A stretch of DNA of 64,000 bases from Candidatus Zipacnadia bacterium (GCA_029821735.1 JALGSU010000038.1:1-64000); one strand, 5' to 3'; positions 25,004-34,717 are shown, counted from the stretch's first letter. Translations and numbers: made by a program. The notes: a model not told the origin generated them from the sequence alone.

Positions 25004-27907
25004 CTACTCGTTCAGGTCGATGAGCGCCTGGAGGATCTGATCGCGGGCGGTGTCGGCGGCGGTGCGATCTCGCTGGTCGACCCACCGGTATGCCCCCGAA
25101 CTGAGCGTGCCGGCGACTTCGCCGGGCAGCGTCTCGAGGAGTTCGCGGGCGTGGCGCACCGCAGGCGTGTCCTCGCCAGCGTTGGCGTTGACCGCATCTC
25201 GCAGCATGGCGAGGTAGGTGTAGTCGATGACGCCCTCGCGGACGGCCTCCCACTGCTTGCTGTCGGCGAGGTGGATGTCATCGGCGTAGACCAGCGAGTA
25301 GCTGGTGCCGCCGCACTTGAAGTTGTCCCAGCTTGAGCCGGTGGGCTTGCTGTCCACGTACCCCCAGTAGCCGACGCCGGTGGCGCCGAGATTCCACGCG
25401 TGCCAGGCCTCCAGGCGGTGGTAGGTGTGCGGATCGAGCAGCTTGTGCGGGCCCGAACACTGGTAGACGAAGAGCCGCTTGCCATCGCGAGCGAGCGCGG
25501 AGTAGTACTCGCCGGCTTTCTCGAAAGGCGCTACGATTCTCGGCAGGTTCGGGCAGAGGATGGCGGAGACTTCGTAGAGTTCAGGGATCGCATTCTCGGG
25601 GTCCTTGCGGGTCGGGTCCTCGAATATCTGCAGTTCGGGCTGAGTGGCATGCAGGGCGTTCGACACGTCGATGGCGAGCTGCTCGCGCTTGGCCTCGCCC
25701 GGCTCGTCGACGGGCAGTACGCACCAGCGATCAGTCTCGATGCCCTTCTCGCGCAGGTGCTCGACCACCGCGGTGGCCCACTCGCCCATGGCTACCTTCC
25801 AGCGTTCGGAGTTGACCGCAAGCGCGTTGCGCATCGAGTGGTACGACATATACATGCAGTAGAGGCGGGCCCTCGGGAAGCGCGCCATCCAGCGATCCAG
25901 TGCGCTAAAGTCCATGGGTGCGGTGATGTGACCGGCCGCGTCGATCTCGCCCTCCTGAGGCCAGGGCATCCAACCTGCCTGGAGCCAGGGGGCATCGACG
26001 AAGTGGTCGGCCAGGTTCACCGCCATTGCGTCGGGATCCACGAAGTTGGGTGCGTAGCTGACCGTGTCCCCTATGTAGTCCCAGCAGAACACAGACAGTG
26101 GCGGCTCGATCATGTCCATGGGGGCGACGTCGAGCGTGATGGGCACGGACATCTGCTCGCCACCGATCTCGACCGTGATCTGGCCGGTATGGGTGCCGGG
26201 CGCGACGTCGACCGGATGCACTGTCAGCCAGACCTGGCGGGTGGCGCCGGCGGGCACGGCCATGCGCGCACGACCATCGGCGTCGAGGTCAGCTACGGGC
26301 AGCGCGTTGGCGACGATCTGGCGATCCTGGGTCTGCACGTACTGGACCTCCTGGACGGTGACCACACTGGGGTCGACGTCGCCGAGGTCAACGGAGATGC
26401 GCGCATTACGGGCGCGGTCGCCGTAGTTGGTCAGGTTGAATGCGGCGGAGCGGTATTCACCGTTCATGATCGGCATGGTGACAGCCGCGCCGGTGCCGGT
26501 CGGCGGGGCGAAGGGGTCGAGCATGTCCCAGCGGGGGCTTTGCCACAGCGTCAGTTCGGGGAGCCCTTCCGCCTGTCGTATCTGGGAGTTGATGGCCCAG
26601 ATGCGCGCCTCGAGATCGTTGTAGGGCAGACCGCGCCAGTGGTCGACGGGCTCGAACTCGGTGCCCAGGGCCTCGGTCTCGAGAGCGTCGAGGGCAGCGG
26701 CGATGGGCGACTTGCGCGCGGCGGCGATCTCTGAGGCGGCAAGCACGGCGCGCATATCCTGCAGGTCATACATCAGCCTGACGCCGACGATGCCCTGGAG
26801 GCGATGGTCGGCAACCATGCTTGCGTCACTCTCGACCGGCTCACCGGGCTCTACGTCGCCGATGGAGAAATCGCCACGGAAGACCTCGATCTCGTCGGCG
26901 AAGATGAACTGGCTGCCCGGGCAGACGACGAGCTTCACGTAGCGCCCGGCGGCTTCGAGCCGGTCGGTGACGTAGCGGTGGGCGGTGTAACGCTGCGGAT
27001 GGGGCAGGCCCCACTCGCCGCTGAGTGAGACAAGTTCGCCCTGGTATTCGAAGTTTTCGCCATCCATGCTGGTGAGGACGAAGATCATCGCGGGCCAGCC
27101 GACGCTGGCGACGCCCGCCGCAGTGCGCATGGACACGCCGCAGATGGGCGCGGGCTCTTCGAGGTCGATGACTACGCTCAGCGGCTTGCGGACCTTCCAG
27201 CCCACGGTGGTCTTCTGGGCCCAGAAGTAGCCGGCGGTGAACTCGCCGTCGGTGAGTTGCACGATGTCGGCATCATCCATGCTCAGTGGGTAGCTCGGCT
27301 TGGCGGACCATGAGTAGCTCTTGCCCAGAGCGAGGTTCTCGCCTGGTGGCGGCCCGGCGTAGCCGCCGACTATCGGGGCGCTGGCTGCCAGATCGCTGGC
27401 CACGTCGATGCGAATGCTGTCAATGCGGGCCTCGCCGGGGCGGCTGTTGTCGCCCGGGCCGCGATCACCGTAGACGATCAACTCGACCTGGGGGAGAGCG
27501 CCGGAGTTGAATCGGGTCTGCTGCCGCAGCCAGCCATCGGCGGCACCGCCGTTGATGGAGAAGGTCATGCGCGGCGCGCCCGGCTCGCGTATCCCGACCG
27601 TCGGGCGGACGGCGCCGCTGAACTTGAATGACGCGGACAGTACGTAGTCGGTCTGGGGCTCGAGCGAGATGACTTGTGTGAGGTAGCGCCACGGGGCCTG
27701 ATCCTCGGCGCTGTAGCGTAGACACGGTGGCGCGGGATGGCCGTCGGCGTCGTCGACAGTCATGGTATCGTCGGCGTGTGATGCGTCCCAGCCGGGGGGG
27801 GCCACGGCTGGCGGTCCGGCGTTGAAGTCGGCGTTCTCGATCTGCACTGCGGCGCTGCAACAGCCTGCGATGAGCATCGCGCAGACGATGATTGTGATCG
27901 ATCGCAT
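25004..27907 (-). CDS. DUF4091-type glycoside-hydrolase-like lipoprotein
   Basis: A 967-residue exported protein. The signal ends in a lipobox-like LIAGC (MRSITIIVCAMLIAGC), so it is probably a lipoprotein. ATG 27907 has GGGAGG eight bases upstream. A carbohydrate-binding jelly-roll (about residues 25-170) is followed by a discoidin-like domain (NLALGKSYSW to about 340). The C-terminal half is a TIM-barrel-like DUF4091 domain. It has WCVLPVDEPGEAKRE (about 720) with a likely catalytic acid pair, and WHAWNLGATGVGYWGYVD (about 870), the conserved strand of the family. Such proteins are often placed with polysaccharide-degradation genes; the substrate is unknown. It faces a Gfo/Idh gene divergently. 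Confidence 0.72.
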   Translation of the reverse strand: MRSITIIVCAMLIAGCCSAAVQIENADFNAGPPAVAPPGWDASHADDTMTVDDADGHPAPPCLRYSAEDQAPWRYLTQVISLEPQTDYVLSASFKFSGAVRPTVGIREPGAPRMTFSINGGAADGWLRQQTRFNSGALPQVELIVYGDRGPGDNSRPGEARIDSIRIDVASDLAASAPIVGGYAGPPPGENLALGKSYSWSAKPSYPLSMDDADIVQLTDGEFTAGYFWAQKTTVGWKVRKPLSVVIDLEEPAPICGVSMRTAAGVASVGWPAMIFVLTSMDGENFEYQGELVSLSGEWGLPHPQRYTAHRYVTDRLEAAGRYVKLVVCPGSQFIFADEIEVFRGDFSIGDVEPGEPVESDASMVADHRLQGIVGVRLMYDLQDMRAVLAASEIAAARKSPIAAALDALETEALGTEFEPVDHWRGLPYNDLEARIWAINSQIRQAEGLPELTLWQSPRWDMLDPFAPPTGTGAAVTMPIMNGEYRSAAFNLTNYGDRARNARISVDLGDVDPSVVTVQEVQYVQTQDRQIVANALPVADLDADGRARMAVPAGATRQVWLTVHPVDVAPGTHTGQITVEIGGEQMSVPITLDVAPMDMIEPPLSVFCWDYIGDTVSYAPNFVDPDAMAVNLADHFVDAPWLQAGWMPWPQEGEIDAAGHITAPMDFSALDRWMARFPRARLYCMYMSYHSMRNALAVNSERWKVAMGEWATAVVEHLREKGIETDRWCVLPVDEPGEAKREQLAIDVSNALHATQPELQIFEDPTRKDPENAIPELYEVSAILCPNLPRIVAPFEKAGEYYSALARDGKRLFVYQCSGPHKLLDPHTYHRLEAWHAWNLGATGVGYWGYVDSKPTGSSWDNFKCGGTSYSLVYADDIHLADSKQWEAVREGVIDYTYLAMLRDAVNANAGEDTPAVRHARELLETLPGEVAGTLSSGAYRWVDQRDRTAADTARDQILQALIDLNE

Positions 27908-28063
27908 TGCGTCGGCCTCCCGAACGGCCATCTGATTGCACGTCGGTGTATGAGTTCACCTGCCGGCATGAGCCGACCTGCACAGGAACGCGGCGGCCGA
28001 TGGCGAATGAGTCGCCGCACCCTCCGTCGCTGAAGTCAGTTGCCCGCGAAGGGATCGAGAAAC

Positions 28064-29014
28064 ATGCGCGTAGCGTTGATCGGAACATCAGGTATCGCCG
28101 GCGCCCACATCAATGGCTGGCTGGCGCTGCCCGAGCACGAGGTAGCGTATCTGGTGGACGTCAATGAGGAGGCCGCTCGGGAGGCGAAGGCGGAGCATTT
28201 CCCCGGCGCGGAGATCGTCGCTGACTACCGCGATGTACTTGACCGCGATGACGTCGACGCGGTGGATATCTGCACGCCGACGAAGCTGCACGCCGAGATG
28301 TCGATGGCGTTTCACCGGGCGGGCAAGCACGTAATGTGCGAGAAGCCGCTGTGCATGGACATAGACGAGGCCGACGAGATGCGCGAGGTGATATCGCCCG
28401 ACGGCCCGGTGTTCATGGTCGAACACCGCTGGCTGTTCGAGGCACCCTTCATGAGCTTGTGCGAGCACCTGGGCAGCCTTGGGCGGCTGCACTGGATGCG
28501 GATGAGGCTGGGGCATCGCCTCCCGCTGAGTCCGGGGATCAAAGCGACCGGGGCGCTGCTGGACATGGGCTACCACCATGTGTACACGGCGCTGCGGCTG
28601 ATGGGTCCGGCGACCGGGGTGTATGCGCGGGCGCATGACTATGTGGTGGCGGGCGCGGTGGACGACAGCGGGCTGTACGTGTTCACTCACGAGCACGGCA
28701 CGAGCGTGCTGGAGCCGAACTTCTCATCGTTCGGGCCGACGGGCCTGTACCGGGGCATCGAGCTTTACGGGGAGACGGGCAGCGCGATGGTTCTGGTGGC
28801 ACCGGAACGGCACCTGTGGGTGACGACCGGGGAGAAGAGCGTCGAGGAAATGCCGATGACCGTGAGCACGCCATGGAACGAAAACGTGGTGCGGTACTAC
28901 ACCGAGGTCATCGCGCGGACGAAACCCAATATCGCAGGCATTGCGGAAGGCTACGCGGCGATGGACGCCATCGCGCGCGCCCAGCGCAGCGTGGCTGACG
29001 GGGCAACGCACTGA
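28064..29014 (+). CDS. Gfo/Idh/MocA-family oxidoreductase
   Basis: A 316-residue NAD(P)-dependent dehydrogenase with a Rossmann loop MRVALIGTSGIAGAHI at the N terminus. The canonical E-K-P (MCEKPLCMD, about residue 95) provides the catalytic lysine. GALLDMGYHHVYTALRLMG (about 165-183) has the Asp/His pair of the active site. ATG 28064 is chosen because AAGGGA lies nine bases upstream and it begins exactly at the Rossmann strand. It is a single-gene unit between a divergent DUF4091 gene and a strong hairpin, probably processing a monosaccharide released by the neighbouring hydrolases. Its motif set is complete, unlike the copy at 4254. Confidence 0.88.
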   Translation: MRVALIGTSGIAGAHINGWLALPEHEVAYLVDVNEEAAREAKAEHFPGAEIVADYRDVLDRDDVDAVDICTPTKLHAEMSMAFHRAGKHVMCEKPLCMDIDEADEMREVISPDGPVFMVEHRWLFEAPFMSLCEHLGSLGRLHWMRMRLGHRLPLSPGIKATGALLDMGYHHVYTALRLMGPATGVYARAHDYVVAGAVDDSGLYVFTHEHGTSVLEPNFSSFGPTGLYRGIELYGETGSAMVLVAPERHLWVTTGEKSVEEMPMTVSTPWNENVVRYYTEVIARTKPNIAGIAEGYAAMDAIARAQRSVADGATH

Positions 29015-29037
29015 GCGCTCGTGGCCTGGAACGATCG

Positions 29038-29062
29038 GGGGGCCGGCTGATTGCCGGCCCCC
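29038..29062. terminator. Bidirectional terminator
   Basis: GGGGGCCGGC (29038-29047) and GCCGGCCCCC (29053-29062) form a 10-bp stem with a TGATT loop followed by TTGCG. It lies between the convergent Gfo/Idh gene (+) and the large glycosidase-like gene (-). Confidence 0.75.
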
Positions 29063-29089
29063 TTGCGTTCGTGTCAATAGCTCCGCTGA

Positions 29090-32000
29090 CTATCGCGGGA
29101 ACCAGATATCCTGCGTGATGCTTTGAGTGTGCGGTACGCCGACGCCTTCGGCATACGGCCAGTTGGGCGGCTGGGTGAACGCCGCCGATGAGATCCATGT
29201 GGAGCACTGGCGGCCGTCTGCCAACTCCAGTTCGAGCCAGAAGCGACGGACCTTGAACCAGTCTTTCTTCGGGTTGCGCAGGACGAAGACGTTGCGGAAA
29301 TCGAGCGTCGCGATGGCCTCGGGTGTGAGCGGAACAGCCACTGCCTCCTCCCACTCGTTGCGGGTCTCGTTGCCGCCTGCGGGGGCCATCTCGCCGAGCA
29401 CAATCTCGTTGATTACGGCAAAGCTCCCATAGGCCGCGCCGCTGCCGGAGAGGCCGATACCATCGTAGTGCAGCCACCCTTGGGTGGCGGCGCGCAGGTC
29501 CTCGACGGTCAGGCCCTCGATCATGAAGGGTCCATCCTCGCGGCGATAGCGCTCGGGGTCCTCGTCAAGCACGCGCACCAGGGAGCGGTCGAGGGCCTCG
29601 ACACGCATTTCGGCCCAAACGCCCCAGTCGCCGGAGGTGTCATCGGCTGGCCCGCAATCGGTGATGAGCTTGATCTGGACGGTTTGGCCCGCCCAGGGAG
29701 AGAGGTCGCCCTCGATGTCGAGCCACTCGTGTTTGAGGACGGCTTGCTCGCCGATGACGGTCTCGGTGCCCTCGTTGTCGACGACCGCGATTCGGTAGAA
29801 GACGCCGTCGCCCAGATCGCTACCGTCACCCTTGCCGACCGATGCGCGGAAGGCCGCTGGCGGGTCGGCGGGAATCTCCAGCGGGTCATAGAGGACATAC
29901 GTGTAGCCCACTCCGTCGACGTAAGGCGGATGGCCCGTGAAGCCCCGCTTGACGATGCCGCCGGCGGTCCGTTCGCCGTCGGCGACCGCGGCGCGAGTGG
30001 TGCCCATCTCCGTGGTCTCCTCGGCGTCGCGCAGGCGCATTCCGGCGGTCCACTTGGAGGGCAGCTCCGCGAGTTCGATCATGGTGTCCATGACGCGCAT
30101 ACCGTATTCGAACTCGCCGGCCAGTTCACCGGCGCGGACGCTGATGCCCAGGTACTCGACCGTCTCGTATTCGGGCTCGCCGAGATCGAAGTCGACCGTG
30201 GCGCTCTCGCCGGGCTTGAGATGGACGGTACGGTCTTCATCGCCCAGCGTGAAGGTCAGGTCGTCTTCGCGGGGGGCGTTGCTGGTAACGGAGAGCATGA
30301 GCTTGTTGTGGTCGATCGAGGCGTCTGCGAATACCAGCGGGACGACCGTGAAGTCGATCCAGCGATCCTCGAACTGCTCCCAGATGCGGTCGCCGGGGCT
30401 CGCCTGGTCGGGGATCAGGACCTCGTGGTCCTGCTGGCCGCGCACGACAATGCGCTCGCCGGGGACGACCATGTCGCGCTCGCAGGCGAGGTCTCCGGGT
30501 GCAGCTTCGCCGGCGCGCAGGATGTAGCTGAAAGCGTTCTCGACCGGCACAACGTAGGTCAAGCCACGCGCGTGGCGGACCTCGGCGGGGCCAAGCTCGT
30601 TCTCCTCTTCATCAACCGCGATAGCGCTTTGGGCTGGTATGGCGAAACCGCATTCCGCGCCCTGGTAGGGAATGAGCTCCCAGGTGGCATCGTCGAGAAT
30701 GCGCAAGATGCCGAGGCCGGCAGTCGCGGCTTCGCCAAAGCGCGTGAAGGTGTCGCGGCCATCTGCGAACATGTAGGCGGGCGTGACCGCGTAGTCGGCT
30801 CGGTGGCCGGGCTCGTCGGAGCTGGTCACGTCGATCTCACCGTCGGCGGTCCAGCCCGTGAAACCATTGGGGGCGAGGTCCAGGTCGCGCCCGAAGGCGT
30901 TGACGCGCATGCGCTCGGTCTTGCTGCCATTGACGACCGTGACCGTGCCATCGCTGTACCGGGTGGCCACCTGCGACCGCTTGTATGCCCCGGTGGCGAC
31001 GGCCTCGGTGGTCGGGTGCAGGTTGCCGGCCGCGTCGGCGTAGAGGATCTCGTCTGCACTGGCGAGGCAGTAGCGTGAGTGGAGTTGCTGGAGCATGAAG
31101 TAGCCGCGTAGCGAACGCCGCTGGCCGCCGACGCTGGTCAGATAGCCGGGGTGGCCGAAAGCAACCGTGGCGGCGACGAATCGATCTATGTTGGCATCGA
31201 CCTCCGCGTCGGTGGTGCCGTAGTCGTAGTCGCGACTGTAGTACATGCTGGGCATGCCCATGCCGAAGTTGCAGCACAGGTCATGCATGCGGCGCAGGTC
31301 GAAGTCGACAAGCCAGGGGTTCTCAACCAGGTTATAGCTGCGGTCCTGAGCGTAGTTGCCGTCGGTCAGGCCCGAGTAGGGGAAGTGCATATTGCCCTCG
31401 GAATAGACGGGGCCGTCCCAGGCTTTCTTCTGCAGCATCATGATCTCGCCATAGGCGTAGAGGACCGCGGCGAAGGTGCCGGCGCCGGGCGTGCGGGGGT
31501 CGTAGTCGACGCGGCTCCAGGGCGAGACCGCGGTGTGCACGTCGCAGTAGGCGGTCGAGAACTGGAACTTCTCCTCGATCTGGGGGGCGAGGTCCTCGCA
31601 GGCCTCGACTGCGTATGCGTACTTGGGCGCGTAGCAGCGCATCCAGGCGTGGCGGAGCTGGTTGCTCGGGTCGCGTGCAACGCGGTCTATCGACCAGTGC
31701 TCATTGACCGGGGCGAAGTCGGTGTAGTTGTTGTAGGGCCCGTAGATGTAGCCGAGCTCATCCTGCATGAAGCGGGCGTAGTCGTAGGCGCCCTGGTCGC
31801 CGCCCTTCTTGGGTGCGGCGTTGACGCGGAAGGTGAAGCTCTCGCCGCCATCGCGCCACATGCTCTCGTGGTCGGTGACAACCATCTCGGTAACGCCGTA
31901 GCGGTGGTAGCGGCGCCAGTGGTTCATGTCGTTCTCGCGATTGCCGGCGCCGTGAGGCCGCCAGAAGCGGGTACCGGTGATGTGCTTCCACGGGGAGACG

Positions 32001-33457
32001 GGGTTGGGGATGGTGGGCAGGGCTTCCTCGTAGCGCGGGGTGACGGTCAGGAAGAAACGCTCGTAGCAGTCATTGCGCTGACCGTTGGTCAGCGCATGGT
32101 AGCGCGCGCCACCGTTGTAGAGGACCTGCCCGTCCTTGATCTCGGTGACCGCGAAGGGCTCGGTGGCGCTGGAGAGGTACCAGTCGGTGTTCCCGGCGAC
32201 GAAGAGAGGGCTGGCCTCGGGGCCGGTGATCGCGACCGCCGGACGTCCGAGGCGGTAGTAGTGGTAGTAGGGATTGGTGACCAGACGCGGGTTGTCGAGG
32301 CCTTCGAGGGCGCCGTAGCGCACCTCGCCGACCACGCCGCCGCGGCAGATGGTGTCGATGACCAGCGACTTGCCCCACAGGTGGTAGACATACTCGACCT
32401 CGGCGCTGACCTCGCCCGCGCTCACTCGCCACTTCATGCGCGCCCCGTCGTCAAGGGCTTCGGTGCCGAGTAGCTCGAAGCTGTCGGGGGCGACGGGGCC
32501 GTCGGCGGTCTGCAGATAGACGCCGCCGTCAACGCAGGGCCTGAACGGCTCGCCAAGCCCGTCCCAGCGTGCTGTGATGTCGCTCCAAGTCCCGGTCTGG
32601 CCGCTTACGGCATAGGTGAGTGTGCCGTCAGAGCCCCGGTACGTCAGTTCCACCAAGTGCTGCTTGACCTGAACGGAAGTCTCGAAATCGCCGGTCAGGT
32701 TCGGGGGCAGAATGGTCTGCTCACGGTCAGGGAAGGTCAGGCGGCCAGGGCCGGTATTCTGGCCGGTGTCCTGACCGGGGAAGGCGTCAACGCCGCGCAA
32801 TGCTCGCGGCCTGAAAGTGAGCGGCTCGAACTTCTCGGTGAAGACCGCCAGATTGTCGAAGTAGATCATGCGGTCGGCGGGCTGTCGGCCACCGTCGACG
32901 CGGAAGCCGGTGAAGGTGGCGCCGGTGCGCACGCGCTCGATCTGTTCGGCGTCCAGGCGGCGATGGCAGAGGAACCATTGCTCCCAGCGCACGCGGATCA
33001 GGTTGACGCCGAACTCGATATCGTCGGCGTCGGTGAAGAGGGCATAGACAGTCACCTGAGGAGTGGTCGCGTCATTGCGGGTCGCCCAGTTGTTGCCATA
33101 GATCCACATGGTCACCGCATCGAAGGGCTCGGTGATGGCGACCGGCTCGGGCGGGCGAATGTACACGATCGGCGCGGTATTGGCGCCCTCACGGGTGGAC
33201 GCGCCAAGCTCGAACCGGTAGGTGAAGCGGCCGACGTGATCGCCGAATATCTGCTGCTCGCGAGTGCGCTCGAAGGCCGCAATGGAGTTCTCGGTCTCGA
33301 CGGTCCAGTCACCGGGGCTCTCGAAGTCGATCAGCGGCGGGTGGTCATCCTCGGTGCGACCGGCCCAGTCCATCTCGTAGGGTCGCTCGCCGACGACTTC
33401 CTGCGCCAGTGCGGTTGCGGGCAGCAATATCAGTATGCAGAGGGTCACGACAGTCAT
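29090..33457 (-). CDS. Large secreted putative glycoside hydrolase, family not recognised
   Basis: A 1455-residue exported protein with a signal peptide (MTVVTLCILILLPATALAQ); GGGAGGAA precedes ATG 33457. A jelly-roll domain (about residues 40-210) and a galactose-mutarotase-like beta-supersandwich (about 240-470) come first. A TIM-barrel-like domain follows (about 490-800), containing FSTAYCDVHTAVSPW and, 48 residues after its Asp, GPVYSEGNMHFPY. That Asp and Glu are plausible nucleophile and acid/base, reminiscent of GH101/GH-like retaining enzymes. The remaining 600 residues are several beta domains. No single known GH family is identified with confidence. The gene is intact, unlike several neighbours, and is transcribed alone toward the shared hairpin. 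Confidence 0.6.
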   Translation of the reverse strand: MTVVTLCILILLPATALAQEVVGERPYEMDWAGRTEDDHPPLIDFESPGDWTVETENSIAAFERTREQQIFGDHVGRFTYRFELGASTREGANTAPIVYIRPPEPVAITEPFDAVTMWIYGNNWATRNDATTPQVTVYALFTDADDIEFGVNLIRVRWEQWFLCHRRLDAEQIERVRTGATFTGFRVDGGRQPADRMIYFDNLAVFTEKFEPLTFRPRALRGVDAFPGQDTGQNTGPGRLTFPDREQTILPPNLTGDFETSVQVKQHLVELTYRGSDGTLTYAVSGQTGTWSDITARWDGLGEPFRPCVDGGVYLQTADGPVAPDSFELLGTEALDDGARMKWRVSAGEVSAEVEYVYHLWGKSLVIDTICRGGVVGEVRYGALEGLDNPRLVTNPYYHYYRLGRPAVAITGPEASPLFVAGNTDWYLSSATEPFAVTEIKDGQVLYNGGARYHALTNGQRNDCYERFFLTVTPRYEEALPTIPNPVSPWKHITGTRFWRPHGAGNRENDMNHWRRYHRYGVTEMVVTDHESMWRDGGESFTFRVNAAPKKGGDQGAYDYARFMQDELGYIYGPYNNYTDFAPVNEHWSIDRVARDPSNQLRHAWMRCYAPKYAYAVEACEDLAPQIEEKFQFSTAYCDVHTAVSPWSRVDYDPRTPGAGTFAAVLYAYGEIMMLQKKAWDGPVYSEGNMHFPYSGLTDGNYAQDRSYNLVENPWLVDFDLRRMHDLCCNFGMGMPSMYYSRDYDYGTTDAEVDANIDRFVAATVAFGHPGYLTSVGGQRRSLRGYFMLQQLHSRYCLASADEILYADAAGNLHPTTEAVATGAYKRSQVATRYSDGTVTVVNGSKTERMRVNAFGRDLDLAPNGFTGWTADGEIDVTSSDEPGHRADYAVTPAYMFADGRDTFTRFGEAATAGLGILRILDDATWELIPYQGAECGFAIPAQSAIAVDEEENELGPAEVRHARGLTYVVPVENAFSYILRAGEAAPGDLACERDMVVPGERIVVRGQQDHEVLIPDQASPGDRIWEQFEDRWIDFTVVPLVFADASIDHNKLMLSVTSNAPREDDLTFTLGDEDRTVHLKPGESATVDFDLGEPEYETVEYLGISVRAGELAGEFEYGMRVMDTMIELAELPSKWTAGMRLRDAEETTEMGTTRAAVADGERTAGGIVKRGFTGHPPYVDGVGYTYVLYDPLEIPADPPAAFRASVGKGDGSDLGDGVFYRIAVVDNEGTETVIGEQAVLKHEWLDIEGDLSPWAGQTVQIKLITDCGPADDTSGDWGVWAEMRVEALDRSLVRVLDEDPERYRREDGPFMIEGLTVEDLRAATQGWLHYDGIGLSGSGAAYGSFAVINEIVLGEMAPAGGNETRNEWEEAVAVPLTPEAIATLDFRNVFVLRNPKKDWFKVRRFWLELELADGRQCSTWISSAAFTQPPNWPYAEGVGVPHTQSITQDIWFPR

Positions 33458-33641
33458 GGTTCATTCCTCCCGACAGGCGGGCTTGCTCGGCGCTGCGCAC
33501 TGAGATAAGCAATTCCGCGCCTGCGTCGGGAGACCTCGCAAGAACAAGGCGGACGGAGGCCTTTCTCGCTCGCCGCCACGTGGCCCGTTGAGGCCGGGCG
33601 GCGAACGGAGAGGGCACTCCGTCCTCCTTCGCCAGCGTGCG

Positions 33642-34016
33642 TCAGACGGCGTTGATGACGTCGGTCACAGTCACGATGCCCTGCAACTCGCCGCCGAAGA
33701 TGACAGGCAGGCGCGACAGGCCCGTATTGGCCATCATCTTGGCGACATGGTTGACTCGGAAGTTGGGGCTGACCAGCACCAGCGGCTGGCTCATGATGTC
33801 GCGGACCTGGACTTCATCTGGGTCCAGGTCCTTGGCGATAACCTTGTAGCAGATGTCGCGCTGGGTCACGATCCCATAGGGGTCATGCTCGCTCGTGGCT
33901 TGGACCACCAGGCATCGGGTCTCCCGTTCCTTCATGGTCGCAATCGCGGTCGCCACCGTCTCTTCCTCGCCGATGGTCACAACGGCCTCGGTCATCATGT
34001 CTCTGGCTCTCGGCAT
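33642..34016 (-). CDS. CBS-domain pair protein (sister of the one at 34343)
   Basis: A 124-residue cytoplasmic protein made of two CBS motifs only. CBS1 is about residues 1-62 (ARDMMTEAVVTIGEEET to GIVTQRDICYKV) and CBS2 about 72-124 (VRDIMSQPLVLVSPNF to LQGIVTVTDVINAV). Such pairs dimerise and bind adenine nucleotides. ATG 34016 is chosen (AAGGGG nine bases upstream); GTG 34025 is the alternative. It aligns without gaps to the gene at 34343-34717, with about half of positions identical by eye, so the two arose by duplication. It is a stand-alone regulator whose partner is not evident. Confidence 0.88.
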   Translation of the reverse strand: MPRARDMMTEAVVTIGEEETVATAIATMKERETRCLVVQATSEHDPYGIVTQRDICYKVIAKDLDPDEVQVRDIMSQPLVLVSPNFRVNHVAKMMANTGLSRLPVIFGGELQGIVTVTDVINAV

Positions 34017-34060
34017 CCTACCCACCCCTTGTCACCGGCATGTTTGCACTCCCCACCTGA

Positions 34061-34270
34061 ATGATTCGACCTGGCCCGAGAATCTCCTACCGCGAAGGAG
34101 GCCCGCGCGGCAATACCATCAGCAACGTCATGTACGTCGACGCGCCCGACGCGGGCCTCAAAGAGGGGTTGAGCGTGCTCGACCCGATCGATGTGCGCTA
34201 CGCGGATGAGGTGACGGTGGAGGGCAACACAATCACCGATGTGGGTGTGTCGCCTGAGCCAGCGACGTGA
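34061..34270 (+). pseudogene. Remnant of a right-handed beta-helix protein
   Basis: A 69-codon frame on the strand opposite its neighbours. It reads RGNTISNVMYVDAPDAG and, after about 30 residues, DEVTVEGNTITDVGVSP then a stop. The two GNTI turns are the signature of parallel beta-helix (pectate-lyase/NosD-type) proteins, which are normally hundreds of residues long, so this is only the C-terminal end of one. There is no signal peptide. It sits between the two CBS sister genes and is followed by a hairpin at 34279-34311 that may be its original terminator. Confidence 0.5.
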
Positions 34271-34278
34271 CGTACATA

Positions 34279-34311
34279 CACATCCGCCACGGCGGGCGCC
34301 GCGCGGATGTG
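34279..34311. terminator. Hairpin between beta-helix remnant and CBS gene
   Basis: CACATCCGC (34279-34287) and GCGGATGTG (34303-34311) pair perfectly over nine bases with a GC-rich 15-base loop. It lies after the remnant stop (+) and after the stop of the CBS gene at 34343 (-). There is no T-tract on the + side. Confidence 0.5.
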
Positions 34312-34342
34312 CCGAATGAGTCTCAGGCAAACGCCGCCGCCG

Positions 34343-34717
34343 TCAACTGGTGTCGACGATGTCGCTGACCGACACGATGCCCTGCAGCTTGCCGTCGAAG
34401 ATGACCGGCGCACGCGAGAGCCCCACGTTGGCCAGCAGGCGAGCGACGTGCCTGATGTCGAGGTCCTTGTTCACGACCACGAGCGGCTTGCTCATGATCT
34501 CATGGACCTTGACATGCTCGGGGTCGATACTGTGGGCGAGAACGTCGTAGCAGATGTCGCGCTGAGTGACGATTCCGTAGGCGTCATCTTCGGAGCGACG
34601 CTCAACGATGAGGCACCTTACCCCCTCTTCACGCATCTTGCTGATGGCTTCCGCCACCATGGCGTCACCGTCGATGGTGACGACGTTGGTCGACATCAGG
34701 TCTTTGGCAGTAGGCAT
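34343..34717 (-). CDS. CBS-domain pair protein (sister of the one at 33642)
   Basis: A 124-residue two-CBS protein of exactly the same length as its sister: CBS1 about residues 1-62 (AKDLMSTNVVTIDGDAM to GIVTQRDICYDV) and CBS2 about 72-124 (VHEIMSKPLVVVNKDL to LQGIVSVSDIVDTS). The shared GIVTQRDICY and GLSRxPVIF blocks are nearly invariant between the two. ATG 34717 is preferred to longer readings because GAAGGGG lies nine bases upstream. It is a likely adenine-nucleotide sensor. It is followed downstream, past a gene remnant, by its paralogue in the same direction. Confidence 0.88.
   Translation of the reverse strand: MPTAKDLMSTNVVTIDGDAMVAEAISKMREEGVRCLIVERRSEDDAYGIVTQRDICYDVLAHSIDPEHVKVHEIMSKPLVVVNKDLDIRHVARLLANVGLSRAPVIFDGKLQGIVSVSDIVDTS

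Noticed and set aside
33605..33622. ACGGAG/CTCCGT hairpin after the CBS gene at 33642
   Set aside because: Only 6 bp with a 6-base loop and no T-tract; too weak to list as a terminator.
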